Source: Alphaproteobacteria bacterium
GTDB taxonomy: Bacteria; Pseudomonadota; Alphaproteobacteria; Rhizobiales; Devosiaceae
Direction of reading: 5' to 3'
Length of the DNA: 64,000 nt
NCBI GenBank assembly: GCA_018828145.1
Contig: JAHJWO010000009.1
Location: 1 to 64,000 of the forward strand
Every line of letters begins with the position of its first letter. Position 1 is the first letter of the stretch. Positions 30,352-39,339 of the stretch are shown piece by piece. A model generated the notes under the pieces. That model worked only from the letters and a program-made list of their open reading frames with translations. It had not been told where the DNA came from and ran no database searches. The position numbers and the translations under genes are program-made.

Positions 30352-30392
30352 CGGTTCCGGTTCGACAAGCAAACACTGGCGGGAGCCGATAG

Positions 30393-30728
30393 ATGGCCAT
30401 CAATACCCCATTCAATGCCGCAACCGCCGCCTATGGCAATGCCAGCCGGCTGATCAACCAGGCGGCCAAGCCCAATACCGACCTGACTGCACTTGCTGCC
30501 CCCTCCGGCGGTGGCAGCTTTGCCGACATCCTGGCCCAGCAGGTGCAGGGCGTGGTGGATTCGGGTCGGGCGAGCGATGCCATGGCCGTCGACATGGTCA
30601 ACGGCAAGGCCAACGTGGTCGACATGGTGACCGCGCTCAGCGAAACCGAAATCGCCATCGAAAGCATGGTGACCATCCGCGACCGCGTGATCTCGGCCTA
30701 CGAAGAAATCATGCGGATGCCGATCTGA
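30393..30728 (+). CDS. fliE: flagellar hook-basal body protein FliE
   Basis: FliE connects the MS ring to the rod. The 111-residue product has a flexible N-terminus with N/A-rich stretch and the family C-terminal block MVNGKANVVDMVTALSETEI followed by ESMVTIRDRVISAYEEIMRM. Length matches the 100-115 family range. It follows flgC by 41 bases and is 111 bases before fliQ. Confidence 0.93.
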   Translation: MAINTPFNAATAAYGNASRLINQAAKPNTDLTALAAPSGGGSFADILAQQVQGVVDSGRASDAMAVDMVNGKANVVDMVTALSETEIAIESMVTIRDRVISAYEEIMRMPI

Positions 30729-30793
30729 GGATAGCGGGCAGGTATTGCTGCAGGGTGCTGCGCTCTCCGGCACCCCATCGCTCAAACACCGCG

Positions 30794-30809
30794 TTAGGAT
30801 TATCTTAAC
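30794..30809. promoter_or_regulatory. CtrA-like box upstream of fliQ
   Basis: TTAGGATTATCTTAAC matches TTAA-N7-TTAAC with one change. It lies 31 bases before the fliQ ATG, in the widest gap of the flgB-flhB run, and a fliQ-fliR CtrA promoter also exists in Caulobacter. It suggests a second internal promoter. Confidence 0.62.
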
Positions 30810-30839
30810 CCAGCGCGATTCGTGCGCAGCGAGACCACC

Positions 30840-31106
30840 ATGACCGGCGCCGAAGTGCTCGACATTGCCAGTGACGGCATCTGGACGCTGATCATCGTAT
30901 CGGCGCCGATGATGATTGTCGGGCTGGTGGTGGGCGTCGTCATCGCGCTGTTCCAGGCGCTGACCCAGATCCAGGAACAGACCCTGGTCTTCGTGCCCAA
31001 GATCATCTCCATCTTCATCACCATGCTGCTGGCCCTGCCGTTTCTGGGCGCCACCATGGGTGGCTACATGAACCGCGTGGTCGACATGATCATCGTGGGC
31101 GGCTGA
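30840..31106 (+). CDS. fliQ: flagellar export protein FliQ
   Basis: FliQ is a two-helix export-gate membrane protein. The 88-residue product from ATG 30840 (MTGAEVLDIASDGIWTLIIV) contains SAPMMIVGLVVGVVIALFQA, TQIQEQTLVFVPKI and the second helix SIFITMLLALPFLGATMGGY. The length matches the family. Ends 3 bases before fliR starts. Confidence 0.96.
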   Translation: MTGAEVLDIASDGIWTLIIVSAPMMIVGLVVGVVIALFQALTQIQEQTLVFVPKIISIFITMLLALPFLGATMGGYMNRVVDMIIVGG

Positions 31107-31108
31107 CG

Positions 31109-31876
31109 GTGACGATCGGCCTCGACTGGCTGCCGGAAACGGCCTTTCTCTACCTGCTGCTGTTCACGCGCATCGGCGCGATCCTGATGCTGATGCCGGC
31201 GCTGGGCGAGGACATGATCCCGATGCGCATGCGGCTCAGCTTCGCGCTGGCCTTTACCCTGGTGGTCTATCCGCTGCTGTCGCCCAACCTGCCGGGCATG
31301 CCGGCCGATGTCATGGGCATAATCGGCCTCATCTTCCATGAGCTGGCCATCGGGATCATCCTGGGCGCCATTGCGCGCATCACGGTGATGGCGACCCAGG
31401 TTGCCGGCTCCATCATCGCGTTCCAGACGGGGCTGTCGACCGCCATGGCGGCCGACCCCACGCAGGTCGGCGTGCAGGGCGCGGTGTTCGGCAGCTTCCT
31501 CAGTTTCCTGGGCATGGTGCTGATCTTTGCCACCGACCTGCATCACATGGCCCTGGCCGCGACCTATGACAGCTACATGGTGTTTCCGCTCGACGCGCCG
31601 CTGATGTTCGACGATGCGGCGCAGCTGGCCATCCAGACGGTGGCCGGGGCGTTCAGCGTCGGCGTGCAGATGTCGGCGCCTTTCATCGTCTTTGGCCTGG
31701 TGTTCAACCTGGGGGCGGGCATCCTGGCCCGGCTGATGCCGGCCATGCAAGTTTTCTTCGTGCTAATGCCGGCCAATATCGTGATCGGCCTCGTGCTGTT
31801 TGCGCTGCTGCTCAGCGCGATGATGGGCTGGTATCTCACGTCCTTTGAGAACCACCTCGCAATGTGGCGGGGGTGA
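31109..31876 (+). CDS. fliR: flagellar export protein FliR
   Basis: FliR is the export-gate membrane protein that joins FlhB and FliP/FliQ. The 255-residue product begins with GTG at 31109, has six membrane helices and the family segments LFTRIGAILMLMPALGEDMI and GSIIAFQTGLSTAMAADPTQ. A GTG start is supported by its position 3 bases after fliQ and by the lack of another start before the first helix. It ends 3 bases before flhB. Confidence 0.95.
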   Translation: MTIGLDWLPETAFLYLLLFTRIGAILMLMPALGEDMIPMRMRLSFALAFTLVVYPLLSPNLPGMPADVMGIIGLIFHELAIGIILGAIARITVMATQVAGSIIAFQTGLSTAMAADPTQVGVQGAVFGSFLSFLGMVLIFATDLHHMALAATYDSYMVFPLDAPLMFDDAAQLAIQTVAGAFSVGVQMSAPFIVFGLVFNLGAGILARLMPAMQVFFVLMPANIVIGLVLFALLLSAMMGWYLTSFENHLAMWRG

Positions 31877-31879
31877 CCG

Positions 31880-32962
31880 ATGTCCAGTGAGGCCCCCGAA
31901 CAAGACTCCAAAACAGAAGACCCTTCCCAAAAGAAGCTCGAGGACGCCCACAAAAAGGGCGATGTGGCCAAGAGCCAGGAAGTGGTCACCTGGTTCATGC
32001 TGCTGGGGTCTTCCGCCATCTTCACGATGATGGCGCCGGCGACGGCGGCGAACCTGTCCGGGTCGCTCGAACTGCTGCTGATGAATGCCGACCAGTTCCA
32101 GCTGGGGGGCGCCGGCTTTGCCGCGTTCTTCAACGGCCTCGCCCTGACGCTGGTGGGCACGGTGCTGATCCCGCTGGTGGTGCTGTCGAGCTGTGCCATC
32201 CTGGCCAACCTGATCCAGCACCGGCCGCTGATGTCTGCCGAGCCGATCATCCCGAAATTCTCCAAGATCTCGCCGCTGGCCGGGGCCAAGCGCCTGTTCT
32301 CCACCGAGTCGCTGGTCAATTTCGGCAAGGGCCTGGCCAAGATTTTCATCGTCGGCACGGTGGTTGTGCTCGTCGTGTGGCCCGAGCGCGACCGGCTGGA
32401 GACGATGATGACGTCCGATCCGCTGATCATCCTGGCCGATTTCCAGGAGATCGGCCTCAAGATCTTCATCGCCGTCCTGCTCATCGTCACGGTCATCGCG
32501 CTGGCGGACTATATGTATGTGCGCCAGAAATGGTGGAAGAAGCAGATGATGACGCTTCAGGAAACGCGCGACGAATACAAGCAGCAGGAGGGCGATCCGC
32601 ACGTCAAGGGCAAGCTGCGCCAGCTGCGGCAGGAGCGCTCGCGCCGGCGCATGATGTCGGCGGTGCCGGACGCCACGGTGGTCATTACCAACCCGACGCA
32701 CTTTGCCGTGGCGCTCAAATACGACAAGGGCATGAAGGCGCCGCTCTGCGTGGCCAAGGGCGCCGATGCCATTGCCCTGCGCATCCGCGAACTGGCCAGG
32801 GAACACGACGTGCCGATCGTCGAAAATCCGCCGCTGGCCCGCGCCCTGTTCGCAGCGGTCGAGGTTGATGGCGTCATCCCCAACGAGCATTTCAAGGCCG
32901 TGGCCGAAGTCATCGGCTTCGTGATGCGACTCAAGCGGGGCGCGGGGTGGAAGTCGAGCTAG
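31880..32962 (+). CDS. flhB: flagellar export protein FlhB
   Basis: FlhB switches export specificity from hook to filament subunits by self-cleavage. The 360-residue product has a polar N-terminus (EAPEQDSKTEDPSQKKLEDA, FlhB hallmark), four membrane helices, and the cytoplasmic autocleavage motif N271-P-T-H in VVITNPTHFAVALKYD. The RRMMSAVPDATVVI stretch is characteristic. The last gene of the flagellar run; cckA begins 114 bases downstream. Confidence 0.97.
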   Translation: MSSEAPEQDSKTEDPSQKKLEDAHKKGDVAKSQEVVTWFMLLGSSAIFTMMAPATAANLSGSLELLLMNADQFQLGGAGFAAFFNGLALTLVGTVLIPLVVLSSCAILANLIQHRPLMSAEPIIPKFSKISPLAGAKRLFSTESLVNFGKGLAKIFIVGTVVVLVVWPERDRLETMMTSDPLIILADFQEIGLKIFIAVLLIVTVIALADYMYVRQKWWKKQMMTLQETRDEYKQQEGDPHVKGKLRQLRQERSRRRMMSAVPDATVVITNPTHFAVALKYDKGMKAPLCVAKGADAIALRIRELAREHDVPIVENPPLARALFAAVEVDGVIPNEHFKAVAEVIGFVMRLKRGAGWKSS

Positions 32963-33076
32963 GGTAGGGTAGTGTTGAAAACGCGGATCGACCTCCCGCA
33001 GGGTCTGGCCATTTGCTAGACCATTAACAGGGGCCTGATTCGGGCCATATCACCGCTTGCGGAGCATTCTGGACCC

Positions 33077-35650
33077 ATGGCAGCACGGCCGCTTGGCGAG
33101 GACAATTACCCCGATCCCCTGGTGGCCGGGGGGCGGGGCAGTGCCGGGCTGTGGCGCGTGCTGGTGCTGGGGCTGGCGCTGATCGGCATTGCCGTGGTGT
33201 TCTCGCTGTTCGGCGAGCGCATTCCCCCCGACGCGATCATGACCTTTGTCGGCATCCTGGCGGTGGTGGGGGTGTTCTGCCTGTTCGGACTGGCAGCCGG
33301 GCTGTTCCGCTTTGCCAATGGCGAAGAGCGCCGCACCATTTCCAATGCCGTGGTCGACAGCCTGCCCTTCGGCGCCGTGGTGGCGGATCGCGACGGCAAG
33401 ATTTCCTACGTCAACGCCCATTATGGCAGCTTCACCGGCGCGGTGACCAATGGCGTGCCGGTGGGCGTGCCGCGGCTGTTTGCCGGGCAGTCCGATGCCG
33501 CCGAGGCCATCTACCGGCTGTCGCGCGCCGCCAAGGACGGGCGCTCGGCGGTCGAGGATATCCGCATCATCGGCGGGCTGGGCGGGTCGGTAACCGATAC
33601 GGCCAAGCCCTACTGGTATCGCGTCGCCGTGCGGCCGCTGCCGGAATCGGACGAGACCAGCAAGCCTCTGGTCATCTGGTCAGTTGAAGACATTACCCGC
33701 GACCGCGACAACAATGAGAGCGCCTTCCGCGACCTGCAGCGCGCCATCGACTATCTCGACCATTCGCCGGCCGGCTTCTTCTCGGCCGATGCGCATGGCA
33801 GCATCCAGTATCTCAACTCCACGCTGACCGACTGGCTGGGCTATGACCTGGCCGAGTTCAATGCCGGGCATCTGAGCCTTTCCGACCTGGTGCGCGGCGA
33901 CGGCGCGAGCCTTTTGATGCGCGGCCGCGGCGATGGCGAGATCCGCACCGAGATCATCGATATCGACCTCGTCCGCCGCAATGGCACCAGCTTTCCGGTG
34001 CGCCTGCTGCATCGGGCGGCGCGGCTGGCCGATGGCGAACTGGGCGAGACGCGCACCCTGGTGCTCGACAAGTCCAATGCGCCCGATACCGAGGAAGAGC
34101 TGCGTGCCGCCGAAGTGCGGTTCTCGCGCTTTTTCAACGACACGCCATTCGCCATTGCCACGCTGGACGGGGAAGGGCGGATCATCCGCACCAATGCCCC
34201 GTTCGGGCGCATCTTCAAATGGTCCGGCGAAGAAAAGAGCCTCGAGCTGCAGCCGTTGAGCGAACTGATCGGGGAGGGCAGCCGCGACAAGTTTGCCCGC
34301 GCCATCGCCGATGCCGCGGCGCATCGCTCCGAGGTCGAGCCGGTCGATGCCCTGCTCAGCGCCGAGGGCGACCACGCCGTGCGGCTCTATCTTTCGGCGT
34401 CGGAAATGAGCGCCGGCTCGCCCGAGCAGGTCAATGTCTACGCGCTGGACATGACCGACCAGCGCAAGCTGGAAGCCCAGTTTGCCCAGAGCCAGAAGAT
34501 GCAGGCCGTCGGCCAGCTTGCCGGCGGCGTGGCGCATGATTTCAACAATCTGCTGACTGCCATTATCGGCTTTTCCGACCTGCTGCTGCTCAAGCACAAG
34601 CCGGGCGACCCGTCCTTCAGCGAGCTGATGCAGATCAAGCAGAATGCCAACCGCGCCGCGGGCCTCACCCGGCAGTTGCTGGCATTCTCGCGCCGGCAGA
34701 CGCTGCGGCCGCAGACGCTGGAACTGCCGCTCATCGTCGATGACCTCACCGTGCTGCTCAAGCGCATGATCGGCGAGAAGAACACGCTGAGCGTCGAGCA
34801 TGGCCGCAATATCTGGCCGGTGCGCGCCGACGTGGTGCAGCTCGAACAGGTCATCATCAACCTCGTGGTCAATGCGCGCGACGCCATGCCCAATGGCGGC
34901 GCCATCACCATCCGCACCAGCAATGTCGAGCGCTCCGAGGCCGAGCGCCTCAACTTCGAGGGCATGGTGCCGGCCGATTATGTGCTGATCGACGTGCAGG
35001 ATACCGGCACGGGCATGAGCCAGGAGGTGCTGGCCAAGATATTCGAGCCCTTCTTCACCACCAAGGAGCTGGGCAAGGGCACAGGCCTGGGCCTCTCGAC
35101 GGTCTATGGCATCGTCAAGCAGACCGAGGGCTATATCTATCCGGTGTCGGTCGTGGGGGTCGGTACGACCTTCAAGATCTTCCTGCCGCGTCACGTCGCG
35201 AGCGCCAACGAACAGGCCGCCAAGGGTGCCGTCGCCGCTGCCCCCGTCCGCGATCTCACCGGTCACGAGCGCATTCTGCTGGTTGATGACGAAGAGAGCG
35301 TGCGCGCCTTCTCAGCCCAGGCGCTGCGTGCCACTGGCTATGAAGTGTTCGAGGCCGATGGTGGCGAAGAGGCGCTCGAAGTATTGGAAGATCAGGACTT
35401 CAAGATCGACCTGATGATTTCCGACGTGGCAATGCCAGAAATGGACGGGCCGACCCTGCTCAAGCATGTGCGCGAGCAGATGCCCAATCTCAAGGTCATC
35501 TTTGTCTCGGGCTATGCCGAGGAAAGCGTGCGCCGCGACATCGAGGACGACCAGAGCGTCGAATTCCTGCCCAAGCCCTATTCGCTCGACCAGATCAATT
35601 CCAAGGTCAAGGAAGTGCTGCAGATGCTGGGCAAGGACGAGGTCCATTGA
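33077..35650 (+). CDS. cckA: cell-cycle hybrid histidine kinase CckA
   Basis: CckA phosphorylates CtrA (through ChpT) to control the cell cycle and early flagellar genes. The 857-residue product has two N-terminal membrane helices (about 25-45 and 55-77), PAS-like regions at about 95-180, 220-330 and 345-450, a HisKA domain with H487 in LAGGVAHDFNNLLTAIIGFS, an HATPase with VVNARDAMPNGG and FEPFFTTKELGKGTGLGLST, and a receiver domain with D783 in MISDVAMPEMDGP. This is the CckA arrangement. Its location directly after the flagellar export genes and near the CtrA boxes is consistent. It overlaps the next gene by 4 bases. Confidence 0.93.
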   Translation: MAARPLGEDNYPDPLVAGGRGSAGLWRVLVLGLALIGIAVVFSLFGERIPPDAIMTFVGILAVVGVFCLFGLAAGLFRFANGEERRTISNAVVDSLPFGAVVADRDGKISYVNAHYGSFTGAVTNGVPVGVPRLFAGQSDAAEAIYRLSRAAKDGRSAVEDIRIIGGLGGSVTDTAKPYWYRVAVRPLPESDETSKPLVIWSVEDITRDRDNNESAFRDLQRAIDYLDHSPAGFFSADAHGSIQYLNSTLTDWLGYDLAEFNAGHLSLSDLVRGDGASLLMRGRGDGEIRTEIIDIDLVRRNGTSFPVRLLHRAARLADGELGETRTLVLDKSNAPDTEEELRAAEVRFSRFFNDTPFAIATLDGEGRIIRTNAPFGRIFKWSGEEKSLELQPLSELIGEGSRDKFARAIADAAAHRSEVEPVDALLSAEGDHAVRLYLSASEMSAGSPEQVNVYALDMTDQRKLEAQFAQSQKMQAVGQLAGGVAHDFNNLLTAIIGFSDLLLLKHKPGDPSFSELMQIKQNANRAAGLTRQLLAFSRRQTLRPQTLELPLIVDDLTVLLKRMIGEKNTLSVEHGRNIWPVRADVVQLEQVIINLVVNARDAMPNGGAITIRTSNVERSEAERLNFEGMVPADYVLIDVQDTGTGMSQEVLAKIFEPFFTTKELGKGTGLGLSTVYGIVKQTEGYIYPVSVVGVGTTFKIFLPRHVASANEQAAKGAVAAAPVRDLTGHERILLVDDEESVRAFSAQALRATGYEVFEADGGEEALEVLEDQDFKIDLMISDVAMPEMDGPTLLKHVREQMPNLKVIFVSGYAEESVRRDIEDDQSVEFLPKPYSLDQINSKVKEVLQMLGKDEVH

Positions 35651-36042
35651 ACGTCCACGGACGGTTCGAGGGGCCCTCCGAGCTCAACGTACTGGGCGAG
35701 CCGCTCAGCCCCTGTTCCAGCGATCCGCTTACCGGGTTCTTTCGCACCGGCTATTGCGCCGCCGGGCCGGACGGTGCGGCCTTTCACCTGGTCTGCATCG
35801 AGGCGAGCGACAGCTTCCTCGATTATTCCAGATCGGCGGGCAATGACCTGACGACGCCGATGCCGCAATTCGCCTTTCCGGGGCTGGTGGCCGGCAATCG
35901 CTGGTGCCTCGTTGCGCAGCGCTGGTCGCAGGCGCATCAGGCCGGCATGGCGCCGCGCGTCTTCCTGCGTTCCACCAACCAGGCCGTGCTGGGGATGATT
36001 CCGCTGGGCGTACTGAAGGCCTATGCGCTGGATTTGAACTGA
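35647..36042 (+). CDS. DUF2237 family protein
   Basis: This 131-residue protein starts with TTG at 35647, overlapping cckA's stop. It matches the DUF2237 family (LNVLGEPLSPCSSDPLTGFF and TGYCAAGPDGAAFHLVC and GNDLTTPMPQFAFPGLVAGN RWCLVAQRW are typical). Four cysteines are visible. The function of the family is not known. Coupling to cckA is by overlap only; no functional link is established. Confidence 0.85.
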   Translation: MNVHGRFEGPSELNVLGEPLSPCSSDPLTGFFRTGYCAAGPDGAAFHLVCIEASDSFLDYSRSAGNDLTTPMPQFAFPGLVAGNRWCLVAQRWSQAHQAGMAPRVFLRSTNQAVLGMIPLGVLKAYALDLN

Positions 36043-36047
36043 AGTTC

Positions 36048-36163
36048 TCACCTCTCCCTTTGGGGGAGAGGTCGGCGCGCAGCGCCGGGTGAGGTGGCCC
36101 TTGACAAGATCGGTGCGTGGGAAGCCCCCCCAAGAGGGTCGATCTCTCCTCTCCAGAGAGGCG
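36048..36163. repeat. intergenic palindromic repeat, family A copy 3 (partly decayed)
   Basis: The left arm (CACCTCTCCCTTTGGGGGAG onward to GGGTGAGG at 36092-36098) is well conserved. The right arm around 36143-36163 (CTCTCCTCTCCAGAGAGG) has diverged. The element lies between convergent DUF2237 and SRPBCC genes. Confidence 0.75.
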
Positions 36164-36167
36164 ACGC

Positions 36168-36653
36168 TCAGTCCAGTTCCCCCAGCACCGCATCGAGCTT
36201 GCTGAAGCTCATTTCCATGCCCTCGGCCATGCCGGTCGCCGCGACCATGTCGCGATGGGCCCGGGAGACATAGGTCAGGCGGGTGGTTGCCAGCGTTGAC
36301 TGGTCCTGCTGGGCGAAGGCGACCTGGCTGCGATAGGGCGGTCCCATGACCTCGCCATCGAACACTTCCTGCGCATCGATCAGGCTGGGCGCATCGATCG
36401 CGTCGATCGTGCCGCTCACGGCCAGAAAGTCATTGTTGGGCCCGTGCCATTCGAAGCGATAGGTCCCACCGGGCCGGGCCTCGTAGCTGCAGACCGGCAT
36501 GGTCCAGCCATCCGGGCCGGTCAGCCAGCGCCGGATCAAGGCGGGCTGCGTGTAGCAGGCATAGACGAGGTGGGGCAGGGCCGCGAAGCCGCGCTGGATG
36601 ACGATCTCGGTATCGCTGGGCGTGGTGACGGTCAGTGGCTTGCCGAACTGCAT
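36168..36653 (-). CDS. SRPBCC (AHSA1-like) domain protein
   Basis: This 161-residue protein has the AHSA1/START-like hydrophobic-ligand fold: YACYTQPALIRRWLTGPDGW, GGTYRFEWHGPNNDFLAVSG and a C-terminal helix with SFSKLDAVLGELD. Ligand unknown. It follows an ArsR-type regulator by 10 bases and is very likely co-transcribed, a common pairing for this family. Confidence 0.85.
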   Translation of the reverse strand: MQFGKPLTVTTPSDTEIVIQRGFAALPHLVYACYTQPALIRRWLTGPDGWTMPVCSYEARPGGTYRFEWHGPNNDFLAVSGTIDAIDAPSLIDAQEVFDGEVMGPPYRSQVAFAQQDQSTLATTRLTYVSRAHRDMVAATGMAEGMEMSFSKLDAVLGELD

Positions 36654-36663
36654 GGCGCTGCTC

Positions 36664-37014
36664 CTAGGTCTTGCCCGAGGCGGCTTCGATGGCCTTGAGC
36701 TCGCCGAGCAGGTCGTCGAGCCGGTCGAACTGCGCCGCCCAGAATTTGCGATAGTCGACCAGCCAGCCCGTGGCTTCGGCCAGCGGCCTGGCTTCGAGCT
36801 TGCAGGGGCGGCGCTGGGCGTCGCGACCGCGCGAGATCAGCCCGGCTTTTTCCAGCACCTTGAGATGCTTGGATATGGCCGGCTGGCTCATGTCAAAGGG
36901 CTCGGCCAGCTCCATGACCGACGCCTCGCCCTGCGCCAGCCGCGCCAGGATCGCCCTTCGCGTCGGATCGGCAAGCGCCTGGAAGGTGGCGTCGAGGGCG
37001 GCAGTGCTGGGCAT
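36664..37014 (-). CDS. ArsR-family transcriptional regulator
   Basis: This 116-residue winged-helix protein starts MPSTAALDATFQALADPTRR, followed by AILARLAQGEASVMELAEPF and the recognition helix MSQPAISKHLKVLEKAGLIS. No metal-binding CxC is visible, so it is probably not a metal sensor. The C-terminus has a helix (DYRKFWAAQFDRLDDLL) seen in ArsR proteins paired with SRPBCC proteins. It is the first gene of a two-gene operon. Confidence 0.9.
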   Translation of the reverse strand: MPSTAALDATFQALADPTRRAILARLAQGEASVMELAEPFDMSQPAISKHLKVLEKAGLISRGRDAQRRPCKLEARPLAEATGWLVDYRKFWAAQFDRLDDLLGELKAIEAASGKT

Positions 37015-37073
37015 GGCAATAACTCTGAGGTTCTAGAACCGTTGAGTTATGTTGCCTGCGCCCCGCGCTGCCG

Positions 37074-38093
37074 TCAAGCCGTGCCGCCGGGTATGGGCGT
37101 GCCGGGCGCCAGGAGGCCCTTGCCGGCCAGGGTGGTCCACAGCTCGACAGGCACCTTGACGTCCCACCACGCGAGAATGCCGTCCAGCTCGGCTGGCGAG
37201 CGCGGGCCGGGCAGGACATTGCACACGGCCGGATGGGTCAGCGGGAACTGCAGCGCGGCGGCGGGCAGGGGAACGCCGAACTGCTGGCACACCGCGTCGA
37301 TGGCGCGGACCTTGGCGACGATCTCCTCGGGGGCCTTGGCATAGTTGAACTTGTCGCCGCCCACCAGGATGCCCGAATTGAACGGCCCGCCAATGACCAC
37401 CGAGGCGCCACGCGCCACGCAGGTGCTGAGGAATGGATCGAGCGAGGTCTGCTCGAGCAGCGTATAGCGACCGGCCAGCAGGAAGACGTCCCAATCGCCC
37501 AGCGCGAAGGCGTCCATCAGCACCTGCCATTCGTTGACGCCAAGGCCGATGGCCTTGATGACGCCGCTGTCGCGCAGCTCGCGCAACGCCTTGTAGCCGC
37601 CCGTGGCCAGCTGGTTCCACAGCGGCTTGTTGCCTTCCACGCCGTGGGTGGCCACGCCGATATCGTGGACATAGACGATGTCGATGCTGTTGAGGCCCAG
37701 CCGCTGCAGGCTGTCCTCGAAGGAGCGCATGACCGCATCATAGGAATAGTCATAGAGCTGGTTGAAGGGCAGGGGATCGACCCAGGCGCCCTTGTCCTGC
37801 TCGGCAGGCGAAACCGGCTTGAGCAGGCGACCGACCTTGCTGGACAGCACGACGCCCTCGCGCCGCTCGCGCAGCACATCGCCCATCAGGTGTTCCGAGC
37901 GGCCCAAGCCATATTGCGGTGCGGTATCGACATAGGTGATGCCCATGTCCAGCGCGTGGCTGACGGTGGCGCGGGCCTGATCGGCCGGGACGGCGGAGAA
38001 GATGCCGGCCAGCGAGGCGCCGCCCAGGCCCAGCGTGGTCACCTCCAGGTCGGTGCGTCCGACCCGGCGTCTTTCGAAAGCGCGAGCAGTCAT
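37074..38093 (-). CDS. aldo/keto reductase, likely sugar or aldose dehydrogenase type
   Basis: This 339-residue NADP-dependent oxidoreductase has the catalytic tetrad in order: D and Y in ITYVDTAPQYGLGRSEHLMG, K in VLSSKVGRL and H in VYVHDIGV. The length and DTAPQYGLGRSE variant match D-threo-aldose / L-fucose / pyridoxal dehydrogenase types in this superfamily. It is on the same strand as the GguC-like gene, 56 bases away, so both probably act on an arabinose- or fucose-type acid pathway. The substrate cannot be told from sequence. Confidence 0.88.
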   Translation of the reverse strand: MTARAFERRRVGRTDLEVTTLGLGGASLAGIFSAVPADQARATVSHALDMGITYVDTAPQYGLGRSEHLMGDVLRERREGVVLSSKVGRLLKPVSPAEQDKGAWVDPLPFNQLYDYSYDAVMRSFEDSLQRLGLNSIDIVYVHDIGVATHGVEGNKPLWNQLATGGYKALRELRDSGVIKAIGLGVNEWQVLMDAFALGDWDVFLLAGRYTLLEQTSLDPFLSTCVARGASVVIGGPFNSGILVGGDKFNYAKAPEEIVAKVRAIDAVCQQFGVPLPAAALQFPLTHPAVCNVLPGPRSPAELDGILAWWDVKVPVELWTTLAGKGLLAPGTPIPGGTA

Positions 38094-38149
38094 GTCATCC
38101 CTCCAGCAGGCGGAAGGATAACTGACATGTTAGTTGGCCGGCTTCAAGA

Positions 38150-39145
38150 TCAATAGAGATTGCCGACGATGACGGGGTGCTCGACCTCGTTGCGCACCGG
38201 GTTGCGCAGCGCCGCGCCGAACTGGGCTTCCTCGATCTCGAAGATGTCGTCGGGCTGCGTCTTGATGCCATCGGCAAAGCTCAGCGTGGCGGTGCCGAAC
38301 ATATGCACATGCACGTCGCCGGGGTGGCGGAACAGGTCATACTTGAAGTGGTGATATTCCAGATTGGCGATGGTGTGGCTCATATTGTCCTCACCCGACA
38401 GGAAGGGCTTTTCCCACAGCACCTTTCCGTCACGCAGGATGCGCGACATGCCCTCGATATGGGCCGGCAGGTCGCCGAGGCGCAGTTCCGGCCCGAAGGC
38501 GCAGGCGCGCAGCTTGGAATGGGCCAGATAGAGGTAGTTGACCCGCTCGGTCACATGGTCGGAAAATTCATTGGCGAGGGCAAAGCCCAGTCGGCGCGGC
38601 TGGCCATTGTGGTCGATCACATAGATGCCGGCGATTTCCGGCTCTTCGCCGGCGTCGAGCGCGAAGCCGGGGGACGGGATGGGGTGGCCGGGATTGACCA
38701 CCGAATAGCCATTGCCCTTGTAGAACCATTCCGGCTGCACGCCCTTGCGCCCGTCGGCCGGCTTGCCGCCTTCGAGGCCCATGCGGAACATCTTCATCGT
38801 GTCGGTGAGGCCGGTCTCGGCCGCGCCGCTATTGGCGGTGTGCATGGCGTCGCGCGTGGCGGCGGAGCCCAGATGGGTGAGGCCCGTGCCGGTGACATAG
38901 AGATGGGCCGGATCGGGATGATCGACCGGGGCCAGCATGCGGCCTTCGGCCAGGATTGCCGCACGGTCCAGCGTTTCGCCCAGGCCCATTTCAGCGACCA
39001 GTGCGCCAATGCCGCCCTGCCGGGAGAGGGCCGTCATGGCTAAGGCATAGACGCTGGTGGCGCCATTGACCAGGCGGGCGGTGCCGCCCTCGACGGCGCC
39101 GACGGCGCGCTCGCCATTGGCATCGAAAAACTGGATCAGGTTCAT
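38150..39145 (-). CDS. GguC/AraD1-like fumarylacetoacetate-hydrolase family protein
   Basis: This 331-residue protein starts MNLIQFFDANGERAVGAVEG at 39145 and belongs to the FAH family; the GguC/AraD1 branch is likely, since it shares YVTGTGLTHLGSAATRDAM and the metal-site LDAGEEPEIAGIYVID segment. Such enzymes act as L-arabonate or deoxy-sugar acid dehydratases/hydrolases. The neighbour is an aldo/keto reductase, which supports sugar-acid degradation. An upstream in-frame extension to 39352 lacks family sequence and is rejected. Confidence 0.82.
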   Translation of the reverse strand: MNLIQFFDANGERAVGAVEGGTARLVNGATSVYALAMTALSRQGGIGALVAEMGLGETLDRAAILAEGRMLAPVDHPDPAHLYVTGTGLTHLGSAATRDAMHTANSGAAETGLTDTMKMFRMGLEGGKPADGRKGVQPEWFYKGNGYSVVNPGHPIPSPGFALDAGEEPEIAGIYVIDHNGQPRRLGFALANEFSDHVTERVNYLYLAHSKLRACAFGPELRLGDLPAHIEGMSRILRDGKVLWEKPFLSGEDNMSHTIANLEYHHFKYDLFRHPGDVHVHMFGTATLSFADGIKTQPDDIFEIEEAQFGAALRNPVRNEVEHPVIVGNLY

Positions 39146-39312
39146 GCTGGGCAACTCCGCTGGCGATTGTCCGGCATAAAGCGCAACAAGGCGCGAAGAG
39201 GCAAGCCAAAAATCATACTTATCGTCAGGCGGTCGCGAATCCCCTGCGGCCGTGGCACAAGGTCGGGGCGGCGATTCTGTGCTTCTCCCTCCCGATGTTC
39301 TCATTTTGTCCC

Positions 39313-39318
39313 TTGACA
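39313..39318 (+). promoter_or_regulatory. -35 hexamer of recA promoter
   Basis: TTGACA, a consensus sigma-70 -35 element, lies 104 bases upstream of the recA ATG and just ahead of the SOS box. The -10 is probably ACAAAT or AAATAG (39338-39346), so LexA bound at 39325-39339 would cover the promoter. Confidence 0.6.
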
Positions 39319-39324
39319 GGACGG

Positions 39325-39339
39325 GAACAAGATGAGAAC
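39325..39339. promoter_or_regulatory. LexA (SOS) box of recA
   Basis: GAACAAGATGAGAAC fits the alphaproteobacterial SOS box GAAC-N7-GAAC exactly. A weaker GTTC-N7-GTCC lies at 39297-39311. Placement 84 bases before recA, over the promoter, indicates SOS control. Confidence 0.88.
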
